Shown here: positions 43,767 to 53,346 of the stretch, one piece after another
Numbering within the stretch: the first letter of the stretch is position 1
How the letters are laid out: every line of letters starts with the position of its first letter
From: CBFDBF01 sp050291465
Lineage (GTDB): Bacteria > Pseudomonadota > Gammaproteobacteria > Chromatiales > Chromatiaceae
Direction of reading: 5' to 3'
Length of the DNA stretch: 64,000 nt
Assembly: GCA_050291465.1 (NCBI GenBank)
Contig: JBNKJV010000012.1
Coordinates: forward strand, 32,225-96,224
The notes under the pieces: model-generated
What the model saw: only the letters and a program-made list of their open reading frames with translations
Databases searched by the model: none
Told to the model about the DNA's origin: nothing
Made by a program: the position numbers and the translations under genes

Positions 43767-45734
43767 TTGAAAACCAGGTTTCTCATAATATGCATCTGCT
43801 GGGGTTTGCTGTCCGTTCCGGCAACAGCTGTCGCTTCCGTATCCGAGGAACAGCGCGATCTTTTCCTGGAGGCGGAAAAGGCGCTTCAGCGGGGCGAAAC
43901 CACACGCTACCGCGAGCTGAAATCCGGCCTGGAGGAGTATCCCCTGTATACCTACCTGGAATACCAGGAACTGAAACGAAACCTCTCCCGCGAACGCTCC
44001 TCCGAAATCAGGGATTTTCTGGATCGCTACCCCGGGACCCCCCTCGCCGGACTGCTGCGCAACGCCTGGCTTGACCACCTCGCCCGCCGCGGCAGATGGA
44101 AAGAGTACCTGGAATTCCATCAGGCCCCCACGAACACGGAGCGGCAGTGCCATTATCTGCATGCCCTTATCCGGACCGGACAAAAGCAGGCCGCCCTGGA
44201 CCAGGTGGAACCTCTCTGGCTTCACGGACACTCGCAACCCACGGCCTGCGATCCGGTGTTTCAGGCCTGGCGTCAGGCGGGGCGACTCTCCACCGACCTG
44301 GTCTGGCAGCGTATCGGCCTGGCGATGGATGCTCAGCAATCCGGCCTGGCGGGCTACCTTCAGGGCTTTCTGCCGGAATCGGAAAAGAAGTGGCTGGACA
44401 CCTGGCGACGAATTCACCGGAATCCCAAGGAGCTGCTCAGGACAACCCGCCTTGCCGTCCCTTCTCCCCTGCAGGAGAAAATCCTGGTGCACGGAATTGT
44501 GCGGCTGGCACGCCAGAACAGCGAGCAGGCCCGATCGAACTGGTTCAGGCTGTCGAAACTCTGGACATTCACCCCGGCCCAGAAACAGCGGGCGGCCAAG
44601 GCACTGGCCCTGGCGATGATGCAGGAGGGTCACCCCAACCTGCTGGAGTTCCTGGATACGGTTCAACCCTCCCCGGACAACTGGCAGCTGGCGGAAATAC
44701 GACTGCGCGCGGCCCTCTCCCGCGGTGATTGGGGGCGGGTAATACGCTGGACCGATCAACTCCCGGAAGAACTCCGATCCAAAGAGTCCTGGCGTTACTG
44801 GCGGGCCAGGGCCCTGGGAGAGAAAGGGGAAAACGCGGCTGCAAAAAAACTTCTGAAGGGATTGGCACGGGAACGAAGCTATTATGGATTTCTTGCGGCC
44901 GACCGTCTGAATACCTCCTACCACTTGGCGCACACACCCCTGACGGTAGATGAAGCCCGGCTCCGGGAACTTGCCGCGGACCCGGGACTGGAACGGGCCC
45001 GTGAGCTGTTCCTGCTTGGCCGCCTGACACCGGCGCGACGGGAATGGGAAAACGCAATCAGGGAACTGGACAGCGAGTCACTGAAGACGGTGGCAAAACT
45101 GGCCCATGACTGGAACTGGCACGCCCCCACCATCTTCGCCTTGGCCAGAGCGGAGTTCTGGGGCGACCTGGAACTGCGCTTTCCGCTGGAATATCGCGAC
45201 CAGATCGACAGCGAAGTCCAGGAACACAACCTGGACAGCGCCTGGATCTTTGCGGTAATACGCCAGGAAAGCGCATTCGTGCGGGATGCCCGCTCCCACG
45301 CCGGGGCATTGGGACTGATGCAGCTTACCCCCCGTACCGCCCGTTTCGAGGCGCGGCGGCTGAAAATGCGGCGACCGCGAACCCGGGACCTGCTGCAACC
45401 CGCCACCAACATCGAACTGGGAACGGCCCACCTGCGCCGTATCCTGGACCAGGTCAATCAGAACCAGGTACTGGCCACCGCCGCTTACAATGCCGGCCTC
45501 TACCGGGTCCGCAGCTGGCTTCCGGACAAGAAGGTACCGGCCGATCTATGGGTGGAAACGATTCCTTTCAGCGAAACCCGTCTCTACCTGAAACGGGTCC
45601 TGTCCTATAAGGTCATTTACCAGAAGCGCCTGGGGCTGGAACCGCAACGCATAGGGGAGAGTATGCCGTATATCGAACCGGCGGAAACCCTTACAACGGA
45701 CGTAAAATCGAAACAGCCTCTCAATGCAGGATAG
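43767..45734 (+). CDS. slt: Soluble lytic murein transglycosylase (Slt70 type)
   Basis: 655 residues from a TTG at 43767, chosen because it gives a normal signal peptide ('TRFLIICICWGLLSVPATAVA') and has GGAG 10 bases upstream; a TTG at 43722 is possible. A long superhelical region (about 30-450) precedes the catalytic domain: catalytic Glu in 'VIRQESAFVRDARS', then 'GALGLMQLTPRTA', 'LGTAHLRRIL' and 'ATAAYNAGLYRVRSW'. It cleaves peptidoglycan glycan strands with 1,6-anhydro-MurNAc formation. Its 3' end overlaps the convergent cyclase-like gene by 14 bases. Confidence 0.94.
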   Translation: MKTRFLIICICWGLLSVPATAVASVSEEQRDLFLEAEKALQRGETTRYRELKSGLEEYPLYTYLEYQELKRNLSRERSSEIRDFLDRYPGTPLAGLLRNAWLDHLARRGRWKEYLEFHQAPTNTERQCHYLHALIRTGQKQAALDQVEPLWLHGHSQPTACDPVFQAWRQAGRLSTDLVWQRIGLAMDAQQSGLAGYLQGFLPESEKKWLDTWRRIHRNPKELLRTTRLAVPSPLQEKILVHGIVRLARQNSEQARSNWFRLSKLWTFTPAQKQRAAKALALAMMQEGHPNLLEFLDTVQPSPDNWQLAEIRLRAALSRGDWGRVIRWTDQLPEELRSKESWRYWRARALGEKGENAAAKKLLKGLARERSYYGFLAADRLNTSYHLAHTPLTVDEARLRELAADPGLERARELFLLGRLTPARREWENAIRELDSESLKTVAKLAHDWNWHAPTIFALARAEFWGDLELRFPLEYRDQIDSEVQEHNLDSAWIFAVIRQESAFVRDARSHAGALGLMQLTPRTARFEARRLKMRRPRTRDLLQPATNIELGTAHLRRILDQVNQNQVLATAAYNAGLYRVRSWLPDKKVPADLWVETIPFSETRLYLKRVLSYKVIYQKRLGLEPQRIGESMPYIEPAETLTTDVKSKQPLNAG

Positions 45735-48168
45735 GCGGCTTATCGGCGTCATCCTCGGGCAGGACCGATTTGTCCTTGGACCTGGATACTCTTTCGCCAC
45801 GCTTCGCCCTTAGACGTTCCTTGGCAATGGCCAGGGTTTCCGGATCCGTGATCACTTCGTAGAAGCGACGACCCCACTGCTCTTCGGCGCTGATACTGTT
45901 TCCTATCCAGAGCCGGACCGGGGCCTCCCGCAGTACCAGCCAGTGCATCACCCCTTTGCGGTCGGGAAAACGGGCGGCATAAAAGACACTCTGCTCGCTG
46001 TAACCCGGCATGGCACCTCCCACCTTACGCAACGCCAATTCATTCTTCAGCTTAAAGAACGCCGGTACATCCAATTCGATACCATTGACGTTGTAACGCA
46101 GCATCCGGTCGGAACTCTCTTTCCGCGTCGCACCCTGATCCACCGGAACGACAACCTCCACACCCCGACCCTGGTCTTCGCTCAGACCGGTACGCCGCAA
46201 CAGGGCGGAACAGGAGGAGAGCTGATCGGCGCGGTTGATGGCGGGAGAAATCATGATTTCATGATCACCGTCATAAAGAAACGCCGGCGGCTCGTCGCTG
46301 AACGCTATCCCGAGCCCGATCTCCAGCTCCGGCAAACCATGTTTTCTGTTTTTCACGTTCTGCGCGTCGACCACCTGCAGGATCTTACGCGCCAGACCAC
46401 AGGCGTGCGCTACTGAGAGCCACTGATAGGGTACGTCCTCATATTCGACAATGCTGAGAATCACCGCATCACCCTCGACAAACACCTTGCTCGCCCCGTA
46501 ATCATCCAGCAGGCGGGTAATGGGCTGAAAGAAATTCAGACTGAAATGTGACGCCGGATTGAGGTTACGGTCTCGCAGCAAAGCGGTGATAGTCGTGGAA
46601 CCCCGCACGTCCGCCTTGATAATCACATGATTACGGATACGATGCTGTTCCTGATTCTGCTCCTCATGCAGCAGAAACTCCTGCAGACTGCCATTGTTGC
46701 GTGACAGTTCGATCTCATCGTCCGCAGTCAGAATCCGCAGATGATTCATAATCCAATGCGACCGATAGGCCAACTTCAGATCCCGCCGCAAGCGGGCAAA
46801 ATCCTTTAGGAACTGCAGCAGGTAGGTCTGCAGTTGCTCATTGGAGATGCGCCGCATATTGGCTACCGCCTTATCCAGCAGTTTAAGGATATCCACCGGA
46901 TCCATCAGATTCTTGCCGCCAGAAAGCCGCCTCACCAGCTTGCGGTGGGTCAGGTTTCCCTCCAGGTACTGACATATCAGACGTACGGGCACCTGGCCAT
47001 GCAACTGGTTATAAAGATGGGGCGCCTCTCTGGCGGCCAAGGCCTTCTTACCGATACCGGCATTCTGCAGGTAGCGGGCGATGTCCGAGAGAAAACGCCG
47101 CCAGCGGCTGCGTTCCGATAAGGGATGTATCCTTACCTGCTGCTCCACCCCGCGAACCTTGCGGATACTTGCATCCTCAATGAAAAAATCGAAGTTCTCA
47201 GGCGCATCCAGCCAGGAGCATCGCCCTTCCAGGTATTCCTCTTCCGACAGCACGTCATGCAGTATAAGCTCCGTCTCCAGAAAGCCCCTCAGGGCGCCCT
47301 GATCCAGGCGCTGCCGCAGTCCTGTGGCCGTATCCGTGCCCACCTCCCCCTGTTTCTCTTTGGCTGCGGAGGACAGGGCCCACGACGGAAGATAACTCTC
47401 GAACAGCCTGGTGAACGCACGATTTATCTGATCGAAACCATCCGGCCTCTCTTCATCGATGACCGCGAGGGCATAAACATAGTGGTTCATGAGCTGCTCG
47501 CCGGTCCACAGGCTGGAGAGTTGCAGTAACGGATTAAACAGAATCTCCTTGGGGACCGGCCACGACCGCCCTAACACCGACTTCCTGAGCTTGCGCAACG
47601 AGGTGCTTTCCAACTTGTAGACCTGACGGAAGAGCTTCTGCGTGATCCGATAGCGCAGGGCCGATTCCTCCCGGGCAAACGCCACAATCCGCTCATGCAG
47701 TTGTACCGCTTTCCCGCTGAAGTGGTCTTCGTCCGCAATACGGGCCCGATACAGCCGCTCGCGGTGCAGTTCCAGCTCATCCCCCACCACCTGTAACAGG
47801 AACTTGAGCAGGGTGAATTGCAGCAACTGGAGCAGGTCCGGACGGGAATTCTTCCGCGCCCTGCTGATACCCATTTCTATAATGCCGGTGTATGCCGCCT
47901 CGAAAGCCTCCAGATCGCCCACCCCCGGTGGCGGCGGCGCTTCACCCCACAGGTTCAGACCGACCTCATGCAGAAGCATGCGGCGCACCAGCTTCTGGGT
48001 GGCCTTGGTAAACAGCGGGCTCAGGAAGGTATCGATATGGGTGTTATCGATTCCCTTTTGAAAGCGATCGAAGGAAAATTTGTACGGCGCAGGCGTCTGA
48101 AACGGCTGGGTAAACTCGATGCTGTCCGGTTGCCAACGAAATCTTTTTTTTATCCCGGGTAACTTCAT
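45721..48168 (-). CDS. Large protein with C-terminal divergent class III nucleotidyl cyclase-like domain
   Basis: 815 residues if begun at the ATG at 48168; the frame is open to 48351 and the start is uncertain. Residues 1-510 are mostly helical, charged and unlike anything I recognise. Around 516-660 a class III cyclase-like pattern appears: 'IIKADVRGSTTIT' with metal-site Asp520, 'ASKVFVEGDAVILSIVE' with Asp567, and 'LEIGLGIAFSDEPP' followed by 'ISPAINRADQLSS', where active enzymes have the VN-AARL helix. Residues 660-815 are again unknown. No membrane segment is evident. Whether it makes cAMP or another product, or only binds nucleotides, is open. Confidence 0.65.
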   Translation of the reverse strand: MKLPGIKKRFRWQPDSIEFTQPFQTPAPYKFSFDRFQKGIDNTHIDTFLSPLFTKATQKLVRRMLLHEVGLNLWGEAPPPPGVGDLEAFEAAYTGIIEMGISRARKNSRPDLLQLLQFTLLKFLLQVVGDELELHRERLYRARIADEDHFSGKAVQLHERIVAFAREESALRYRITQKLFRQVYKLESTSLRKLRKSVLGRSWPVPKEILFNPLLQLSSLWTGEQLMNHYVYALAVIDEERPDGFDQINRAFTRLFESYLPSWALSSAAKEKQGEVGTDTATGLRQRLDQGALRGFLETELILHDVLSEEEYLEGRCSWLDAPENFDFFIEDASIRKVRGVEQQVRIHPLSERSRWRRFLSDIARYLQNAGIGKKALAAREAPHLYNQLHGQVPVRLICQYLEGNLTHRKLVRRLSGGKNLMDPVDILKLLDKAVANMRRISNEQLQTYLLQFLKDFARLRRDLKLAYRSHWIMNHLRILTADDEIELSRNNGSLQEFLLHEEQNQEQHRIRNHVIIKADVRGSTTITALLRDRNLNPASHFSLNFFQPITRLLDDYGASKVFVEGDAVILSIVEYEDVPYQWLSVAHACGLARKILQVVDAQNVKNRKHGLPELEIGLGIAFSDEPPAFLYDGDHEIMISPAINRADQLSSCSALLRRTGLSEDQGRGVEVVVPVDQGATRKESSDRMLRYNVNGIELDVPAFFKLKNELALRKVGGAMPGYSEQSVFYAARFPDRKGVMHWLVLREAPVRLWIGNSISAEEQWGRRFYEVITDPETLAIAKERLRAKRGERVSRSKDKSVLPEDDADKPPILH

Positions 48169-48463
48169 GGCATAGCTCTTATCGGATCGGCGCTCGCTGT
48201 AAATGCCCTTTTTATATTCACGGACCGGCAATAATAGCCGGGATTTCCGGTTAATACGGTAGAAACTCCGAAAGAATCCGAGCCGAAACGACCGGCGCTC
48301 AGAAATCATCAATCCGAGGTGTAGATCACGTGCAATAGCCGACCCTGGCAAAATCCACTGTCAAGGAGTGACGCACTCCGACGCCAGGAACAAGGTTCGC
48401 GACTTGTTCAGAGGTTCCTATAGGAAAGATTAGTCACCCCGGACCGATAGGGCAACCCTGGTC

Positions 48464-48910
48464 TCACTCTATCATGGCCGCGACCAGCTGATCCTCCAGC
48501 TCGATTCGCGTCGCCAGCTGCTCTCCCAACAGAGAGAGGTCCTGGGGGAGTTCGCCGAGAACCAGTTCGTGGTCCGAAATATCGTACTTATCGTTGAACG
48601 CCACCGCGATGTCCGTGGCCTCCACCACTCTCGGATAGACCTCTTCCGCCACGGAAACCACGCTGGACCGCCGTTCATCACCACGGGAAATGCGATCATA
48701 GATTTCAAAATGGCCGAAGGCCATGTAATCCATCAGCACCTGACAGAACGCCCCCAGCTGCGCCTGCACCGGCTTGTCGGAGGTATAGGGCTCAAGGCCT
48801 GCCACCTTGCAGAAGAGCGCCAACATCTCCTGCCGTTCTTCCAGGAGCTTATCGATCATCTCCCTGGTACGGAAACGCCGATCGTCCATCTCCTCTCTAT
48901 TCACAGACAT
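48464..48910 (-). CDS. rsd: Rsd/AlgQ family anti-sigma-70 regulator
   Basis: 148 residues. The family pattern is clear: 'RTREMIDKLLEERQEMLALF', 'LGAFCQVLMDYMAFGHFEIY', and a C-terminal 'LSLLGEQLATRIELEDQLV'. Rsd binds the housekeeping sigma factor RpoD and frees core polymerase for alternative sigmas; AlgQ in Pseudomonas regulates alginate. RpoD itself is encoded 13 kb away in this window. The 295 bases between it and the cyclase-like gene contain no other recognisable feature. Confidence 0.9.
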   Translation of the reverse strand: MSVNREEMDDRRFRTREMIDKLLEERQEMLALFCKVAGLEPYTSDKPVQAQLGAFCQVLMDYMAFGHFEIYDRISRGDERRSSVVSVAEEVYPRVVEATDIAVAFNDKYDISDHELVLGELPQDLSLLGEQLATRIELEDQLVAAMIE

Positions 48911-49014
48911 ATCTATACCCGACCCCTTATTTCACCTGTTTGACGGGGACAAAGATAATCACTATCTACCCCTACTGGCAAGGTCTTAGAACCTGCCTCA
49001 AGATACCTCACGCG

Positions 49015-49845
49015 CTACCAGAAAAGAAGCTTTGTTCCAATTACCAGCAGGAGCAGTGCAAAAATCCGCTTCAAACTGGTCACCGGCAACGTATGTGCCA
49101 AACGGGCCCCGAACGGTGCAAACAGCACCGAAGCGACGACAATCCCCGGCAAGGCCGGCCAATACACGTACCCGATACTCCCGGCCGGTAACGCCTGTTC
49201 GTTCCAACCGGCCACCAGAAACCCCACCGCCCCGGCCAGTGCAATGGGCAACCCGCAGGCCGCCGACGTAGCCACCGCATTACGGATATTCACACTGTTC
49301 CAATGCAGATAGGGAACGGTCATGGAGCCGCCACCTATACCCACTACCGCCGAGACCATGCCGATCACCCCCCCGGCCAGCGTCATCCAGCCGTTGCCCG
49401 GCAATCCCCGCCGGGCGTGCAACTGGAAACCGAACGCCATCTGCACACCCACGGCGACTGCGAAACAGCCGAAAACCCGCTGCAGCCAGAAGGACGGGAG
49501 CAGGTCGGCCACCGCCGCCCCCACCCAGGCACCGAGCACGATCCCCGGGGAGAGCATAGCCACCACTCGCCAGCGCACGGCGCCGCGGCGATTATGAGCC
49601 ATAACCGAGGCGATGGAGGTGACGATAATGGTTGCCAGGGAAGTCCCCACCGCCAGGTGCACCACAACGGACGGATCCATACCCTTGAGTTGAAACAACC
49701 AGAGCAGCACCGGCACGATAATCAACCCGCCACCCACGCCGAGAAGACCGGCCAGGGTTCCCGCCACCGCACCCAACGCCATAAAGATTCCCATATCGCT
49801 CAGGGAAAAATAGTATCCGGCGGTTGCAATCAACTCTTGGGACAT
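49015..49845 (-). CDS. TauE/SafE family membrane permease
   Basis: 276 residues from the ATG at 49845; the frame is open to 50004, but that region overlaps the divergent gene and adds no homology. Eight or so membrane segments, with the duplicated family motif: 'GTLAGLLGVGGGLIIVPVLL' in the first half and 'GMVSAVVGIGGGSMTVPYLH' in the second. Members export sulfite, sulfoacetate or related organosulfur anions, but the substrate here cannot be read. No sulfur-metabolism gene is adjacent. Confidence 0.88.
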   Translation of the reverse strand: MSQELIATAGYYFSLSDMGIFMALGAVAGTLAGLLGVGGGLIIVPVLLWLFQLKGMDPSVVVHLAVGTSLATIIVTSIASVMAHNRRGAVRWRVVAMLSPGIVLGAWVGAAVADLLPSFWLQRVFGCFAVAVGVQMAFGFQLHARRGLPGNGWMTLAGGVIGMVSAVVGIGGGSMTVPYLHWNSVNIRNAVATSAACGLPIALAGAVGFLVAGWNEQALPAGSIGYVYWPALPGIVVASVLFAPFGARLAHTLPVTSLKRIFALLLLVIGTKLLFW

Positions 49846-49903
49846 AAGGTCAAAAAACGTTATAGTCTCTGCGGACAGGAAACGAAGAAAAAGGACAAGG
49901 CCG

Positions 49904-50863
49904 TTGAAGAGTAACAGAGTATGTATCCTGGGCGGAACCGGTTTTGTAGGTCGCCACCTGACCGCGCGCCTCGCCTCACAAGGCATCCAATGCAGAATCC
50001 CCACCCGTCATCCCCACCGCAACAGATTTATCAAAACCGGGGTGAACGTTGAACTGGTGGCTGCCGACGTCTTCGACCCCGGGCAACTGAACGATCTGGT
50101 CCAGGGTTGTGATGCGGTCATCAACCTGGTGGGTATACTGAACGAAGGCGGCCGCCGCAACAGTTTCAAGCATGTCCATGTGGAACTGGCCGACCGGCTG
50201 GTGCAGGCGTGCAAGGAGTCGGAGGTCGGACGCCTGCTGCACATGAGTGCGCTGAATGCGAGCGAAGCCGGCAGGGTCAGCCGCTACCTGCGCACCAAGG
50301 GCGAGGCGGAGAATCACATCCTTACTCTTTCGCAGGGACAGCACTCGGTACAGGTCACCACCTTCCGGCCTTCCGTGATCTTTGGCCCTGACGACAGTTT
50401 TTTCAACCGCTTCGCCAGCCTGCTGCGAACCCTCCCCGGCCCGTTTCCCCTGGCCTGCGCCGACGCCCGCATGACCCCGGTATACGTGGGAGACGTGGTG
50501 GAGGCGTTCAGCCGGGCCCTGAGCGACCGCGCCACCTGGAAGCGGCACTACGAGCTGTGCGGTCCACGGAGTTTCACCCTGCGGGAACTGGTGCAGTATA
50601 CGGCCGAGCAACTGGGTATGAAGAAGCGCATTATTCCCCTGCCGAACATGATCGCACGCCTCCAGGCCCACATCCTCGGCCACCTGCCCGGCAAACCCTT
50701 CAGCTACGATAATTACCTTTCCCTGCAGATCGACGGCGTCTGCAAAGAGGACGGCCTGGGAGCCCTGGGGATCACCCCCACCGATATCGACGAGGTGGTG
50801 CCCCGTTTTTTACGGGGCGATTCCAGAAGCGAACGCATGTCGGAACTGCGCCGTCAGATCTGA
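49904..50863 (+). CDS. NAD(P)-binding protein of the complex I NDUFA9/YbjT-like SDR family
   Basis: 319 residues from a TTG at 49904 with AAGGA upstream. An atypical short-chain dehydrogenase: Rossmann motif 'ILGGTGFVGRHLTARL', 'AADVFDPGQLNDLVQGCDAV', 'HMSALNASEAG', 'RPSVIFGPDDSFFNRFA' and 'PVYVGDVVEAFSRAL'. The canonical Tyr-x3-Lys is replaced by 'YLRTKGEAE', as in NDUFA9-like proteins, where a structural or quinone-related role is known in mitochondria. No respiratory complex I genes are near. Confidence 0.88.
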   Translation: MKSNRVCILGGTGFVGRHLTARLASQGIQCRIPTRHPHRNRFIKTGVNVELVAADVFDPGQLNDLVQGCDAVINLVGILNEGGRRNSFKHVHVELADRLVQACKESEVGRLLHMSALNASEAGRVSRYLRTKGEAENHILTLSQGQHSVQVTTFRPSVIFGPDDSFFNRFASLLRTLPGPFPLACADARMTPVYVGDVVEAFSRALSDRATWKRHYELCGPRSFTLRELVQYTAEQLGMKKRIIPLPNMIARLQAHILGHLPGKPFSYDNYLSLQIDGVCKEDGLGALGITPTDIDEVVPRFLRGDSRSERMSELRRQI

Positions 50864-51918
50864 CCCGAAGAACGTGAAGCCTCCAGCAGCGCCCGGAGCT
50901 TCCGTTCCCTATCCTCCCTGCTAAGGCGCGCCAGTTCTTCACAGGCCAGGAAGAACCGCCCCATATCCCCCTCTTCCCGCCGCAGCAACTCCTGCAGCGC
51001 CGGCACCCATTGTTCGTAGGTTGCAATCAACGCCAGGTGGGCGTTGTTAAGCTCCCGCCCGAACCAGCGATCCAATCCCGGATTGTTGCCCCACTCGGCC
51101 CGACGGCGCGCATACTCTCTCTGCAAGCGTTTGAACTCCGCCTGCTTCGCGGCCCGCTTGGCGGACGGTGGAAGAGACCGTGTATAAAGCTCCTGCAGCC
51201 GTCCGCGGCTGTCGAGCACCAGCGCCGTAAACTCCCCCTCCAGCACTTCCGTCCGCCGCCAGGCCCGTTCCGCTCCGGCATCCTGCCGCGCACCCAACCA
51301 GCGCCTCACACCCGCCCGCTCCACGGTGGTGGCGAAGGCCTCGTTGAAAGGCGTGTCATCCTCCACATAGAGCCGCTGATGAGCCAGCTCATGGAAGATC
51401 AGGCCCGCAAGCCGCGCCTCGGGCCAGCGTATAACCGTGCTCGGCAGGGGATCGTCGAACCAGCCCAGGGTTGAGTAGGCGGGAACCGGTTCCACCGCCA
51501 CATCCTTCTCTTCACCTCGCAACAGGGCGGCTTGTTTTGCCGCCGCCTCGCGGGAGAAATAGCCGCGGTAACCGGCGCAACCGATAACGGGATAACACCA
51601 CTGCCGGGGCGACAGCGAAAACTCCTCCGTGGCCACCAGGGCCCAGACCACCGCGGGACGCTGCAGATCGGCGTAGCGGCGGTAGCTTCCGTTATCCGGC
51701 AGAGACAGCTCGGCGGAGGCGAAGTCGCGGATGGCCAGCACCAACTGCAACCGTTGCTTTAACCCCTCTTCCGTGCCGGGATCGGCCACCAGCTCCGAAA
51801 TCGGGCGACTGCGCCCCATGAGCTGCAGATGGCCGCTCACCGTCTGGGCGTAATAATCCATGGTCGCGCAACCGGCGCAAGAGAGAATGACAAGGAGAAG
51901 ACCGATGATCCTGGGCAT
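50854..51918 (-). CDS. Lipoprotein zinc aminopeptidase-like protein (predicted aminopeptidase family)
   Basis: 354 residues from the ATG at 51918, which gives the signal peptide 'MPRIIGLLLVILSCAGC' ending in a lipobox; the frame open to 51993 is longer but unsupported. The zinc site is 'IFHELAHQRLYVEDD' (HExxH) with a probable third ligand Glu in 'FNEAFATTVERAGVRRWL'. The family is annotated as predicted aminopeptidase. C-terminal half is helical and Arg-rich. The 3' end overlaps the convergent NDUFA9-like gene by 10 bases. Confidence 0.87.
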   Translation of the reverse strand: MPRIIGLLLVILSCAGCATMDYYAQTVSGHLQLMGRSRPISELVADPGTEEGLKQRLQLVLAIRDFASAELSLPDNGSYRRYADLQRPAVVWALVATEEFSLSPRQWCYPVIGCAGYRGYFSREAAAKQAALLRGEEKDVAVEPVPAYSTLGWFDDPLPSTVIRWPEARLAGLIFHELAHQRLYVEDDTPFNEAFATTVERAGVRRWLGARQDAGAERAWRRTEVLEGEFTALVLDSRGRLQELYTRSLPPSAKRAAKQAEFKRLQREYARRRAEWGNNPGLDRWFGRELNNAHLALIATYEQWVPALQELLRREEGDMGRFFLACEELARLSREDRERKLRALLEASRSSGQI

Positions 51919-51991
51919 AGCGGAAAAGTTAGCACGGCCCGGGTGGTGTAACCTATAGCAGACAGACGGAAACGACGCATACGGCACACCC

Positions 51992-53191
51992 ATGAAGATC
52001 TATCTAGTAGGCGGAGCGGTTCGCGACCGACTCCTGAACATCCGGGAAACGGAACGGGACTGGCTGGTCACCGACACCTCCCCGGAGGAGTTGAAGCGGC
52101 TCGGCTACCGCCAGGTGGGAAAGGAGTTTCCAATCTTCCTGCACCCCGAAACCCATGAAGAGTATGCCCTCCCACGGGGTGAGCAGGTCTCCGGCGAAAG
52201 CGGAATCCCCTCCGTGGAACAGGACCTGGTACGGCGTGATCTCACCATCAACGCCATGGCCCTGGGACCCGAGGGGGAACTTATCGACCCCTGTGACGGC
52301 CGACAGGACCTGCAGGAAAGGCTCCTGCGCCACACCCCGGCGTTCGCCGAAGACCCTCTCCGGGTGCTGCGGCTGGCCCGCTTCGCCGCCCGTTTCCACT
52401 CCCTGGGTTTTCGCGTCGCCCCGGAGACCCTGGCCCTGGTGGAGCGCATGGCGGCGCAGGGCGCTCTCGACCATCTGGTACCGGAACGGGTGTTCGCAGA
52501 ACTGAGCCGCGCGCTGGAAGAACGTCACGCCGATCGATTCTTTCAGGTACTCAGAGAGTGCTGCGCCCTGGCGCGGGTGATGCCGGAACTGGACTGTCTG
52601 TTCGGCATTCCGCAACCGGAACGTCATCACCCCGAGATCGACAGCGGGGTGCACTCCCTGTTGGTGCTGGACCAGGCCTGCCTTCTCAGCCGGGAGCCGT
52701 CGGTCCGTTTCGCCGCGCTGCTGCACGACCTGGGTAAATGCCTCACACCGAAAAAGGAGTGGCCGCGCCATATCGGTCACGAGGCACGCGGGGTTCAGAG
52801 GATCGAGGCGCTGTGCGAACGCCTGCGCATACCCAACAGTTGGCGGGAACTGGCGGTGCTGGCCTGCAAACACCACATCAACGCCCATCGCGCCCTGGAG
52901 CTGCGGCCCACCACCGTCCTGAAACTGCTGCTGGAACTGGACGCCCTGCGCCGACCGGAACGGCTGGAAGGATTCCTCGTCGCCTGCGAGGCAGACCTCA
53001 AGGGACGCACGGGCTATGAAGAACGTCCCTATCCCCAGGCCGATTTTCTCCGCGCGGCACGACAGGAAGCCGCCGGCGTTGACGGCAAAACCCTGATGGC
53101 GGAACTGCGGTCGGGAGAGAAGATCGAGGAGCGCTTGTACCACGCTCGGGTGGATGCGATTTCAAATTTGAGGAGGCGGTTTGGTTTGTAG
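51992..53191 (+). CDS. cca: CCA tRNA nucleotidyltransferase with HD domain (multifunctional type)
   Basis: 399 residues. Adds or repairs the 3' CCA of tRNAs. N-terminal nucleotidyltransferase: 'YLVGGAVRDRLL', 'ERDWLVTDTSPEEL', 'RRDLTINAMAL', then the RNA-binding helix 'LRVLRLARFAARFHSLGF'. The C-terminal HD phosphohydrolase has 'FAALLHDLGKCLTPK', which gives the phosphatase and phosphodiesterase activities of the bacterial multifunctional enzyme. The ATG at 51992 is 73 bases from the divergent lipoprotein gene. Confidence 0.96.
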   Translation: MKIYLVGGAVRDRLLNIRETERDWLVTDTSPEELKRLGYRQVGKEFPIFLHPETHEEYALPRGEQVSGESGIPSVEQDLVRRDLTINAMALGPEGELIDPCDGRQDLQERLLRHTPAFAEDPLRVLRLARFAARFHSLGFRVAPETLALVERMAAQGALDHLVPERVFAELSRALEERHADRFFQVLRECCALARVMPELDCLFGIPQPERHHPEIDSGVHSLLVLDQACLLSREPSVRFAALLHDLGKCLTPKKEWPRHIGHEARGVQRIEALCERLRIPNSWRELAVLACKHHINAHRALELRPTTVLKLLLELDALRRPERLEGFLVACEADLKGRTGYEERPYPQADFLRAARQEAAGVDGKTLMAELRSGEKIEERLYHARVDAISNLRRRFGL

Positions 53192-53247
53192 GGTGGGGCC
53201 CTGCCCCGTCGGGAATCTACCGCTGGTTTCTCAATTCGTTTGTAGGA

Positions 53248-53263
53248 GCGGCTTTGTAGCCGC
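53248..53263. repeat. REP-like hairpin after cca
   Basis: GCGGCT-TTGT-AGCCGC, preceded by TTTGTAGGA: the arrangement 'GTAGGAGCGGCTTTGTAGCC' is like the REP elements of pseudomonads. A weaker related segment (GTAGGGTGGGGCCCTGCCCC) lies at 53188-53207. Confidence 0.65.
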
Positions 53264-53346
53264 AAAGGGCTTTTATCGGGGGGCTATAGGCTGCGAAATA
53301 AGTTACAGGGTTTTCTCTACGGGACTTAAGGAAACGGCGCCCTTAG

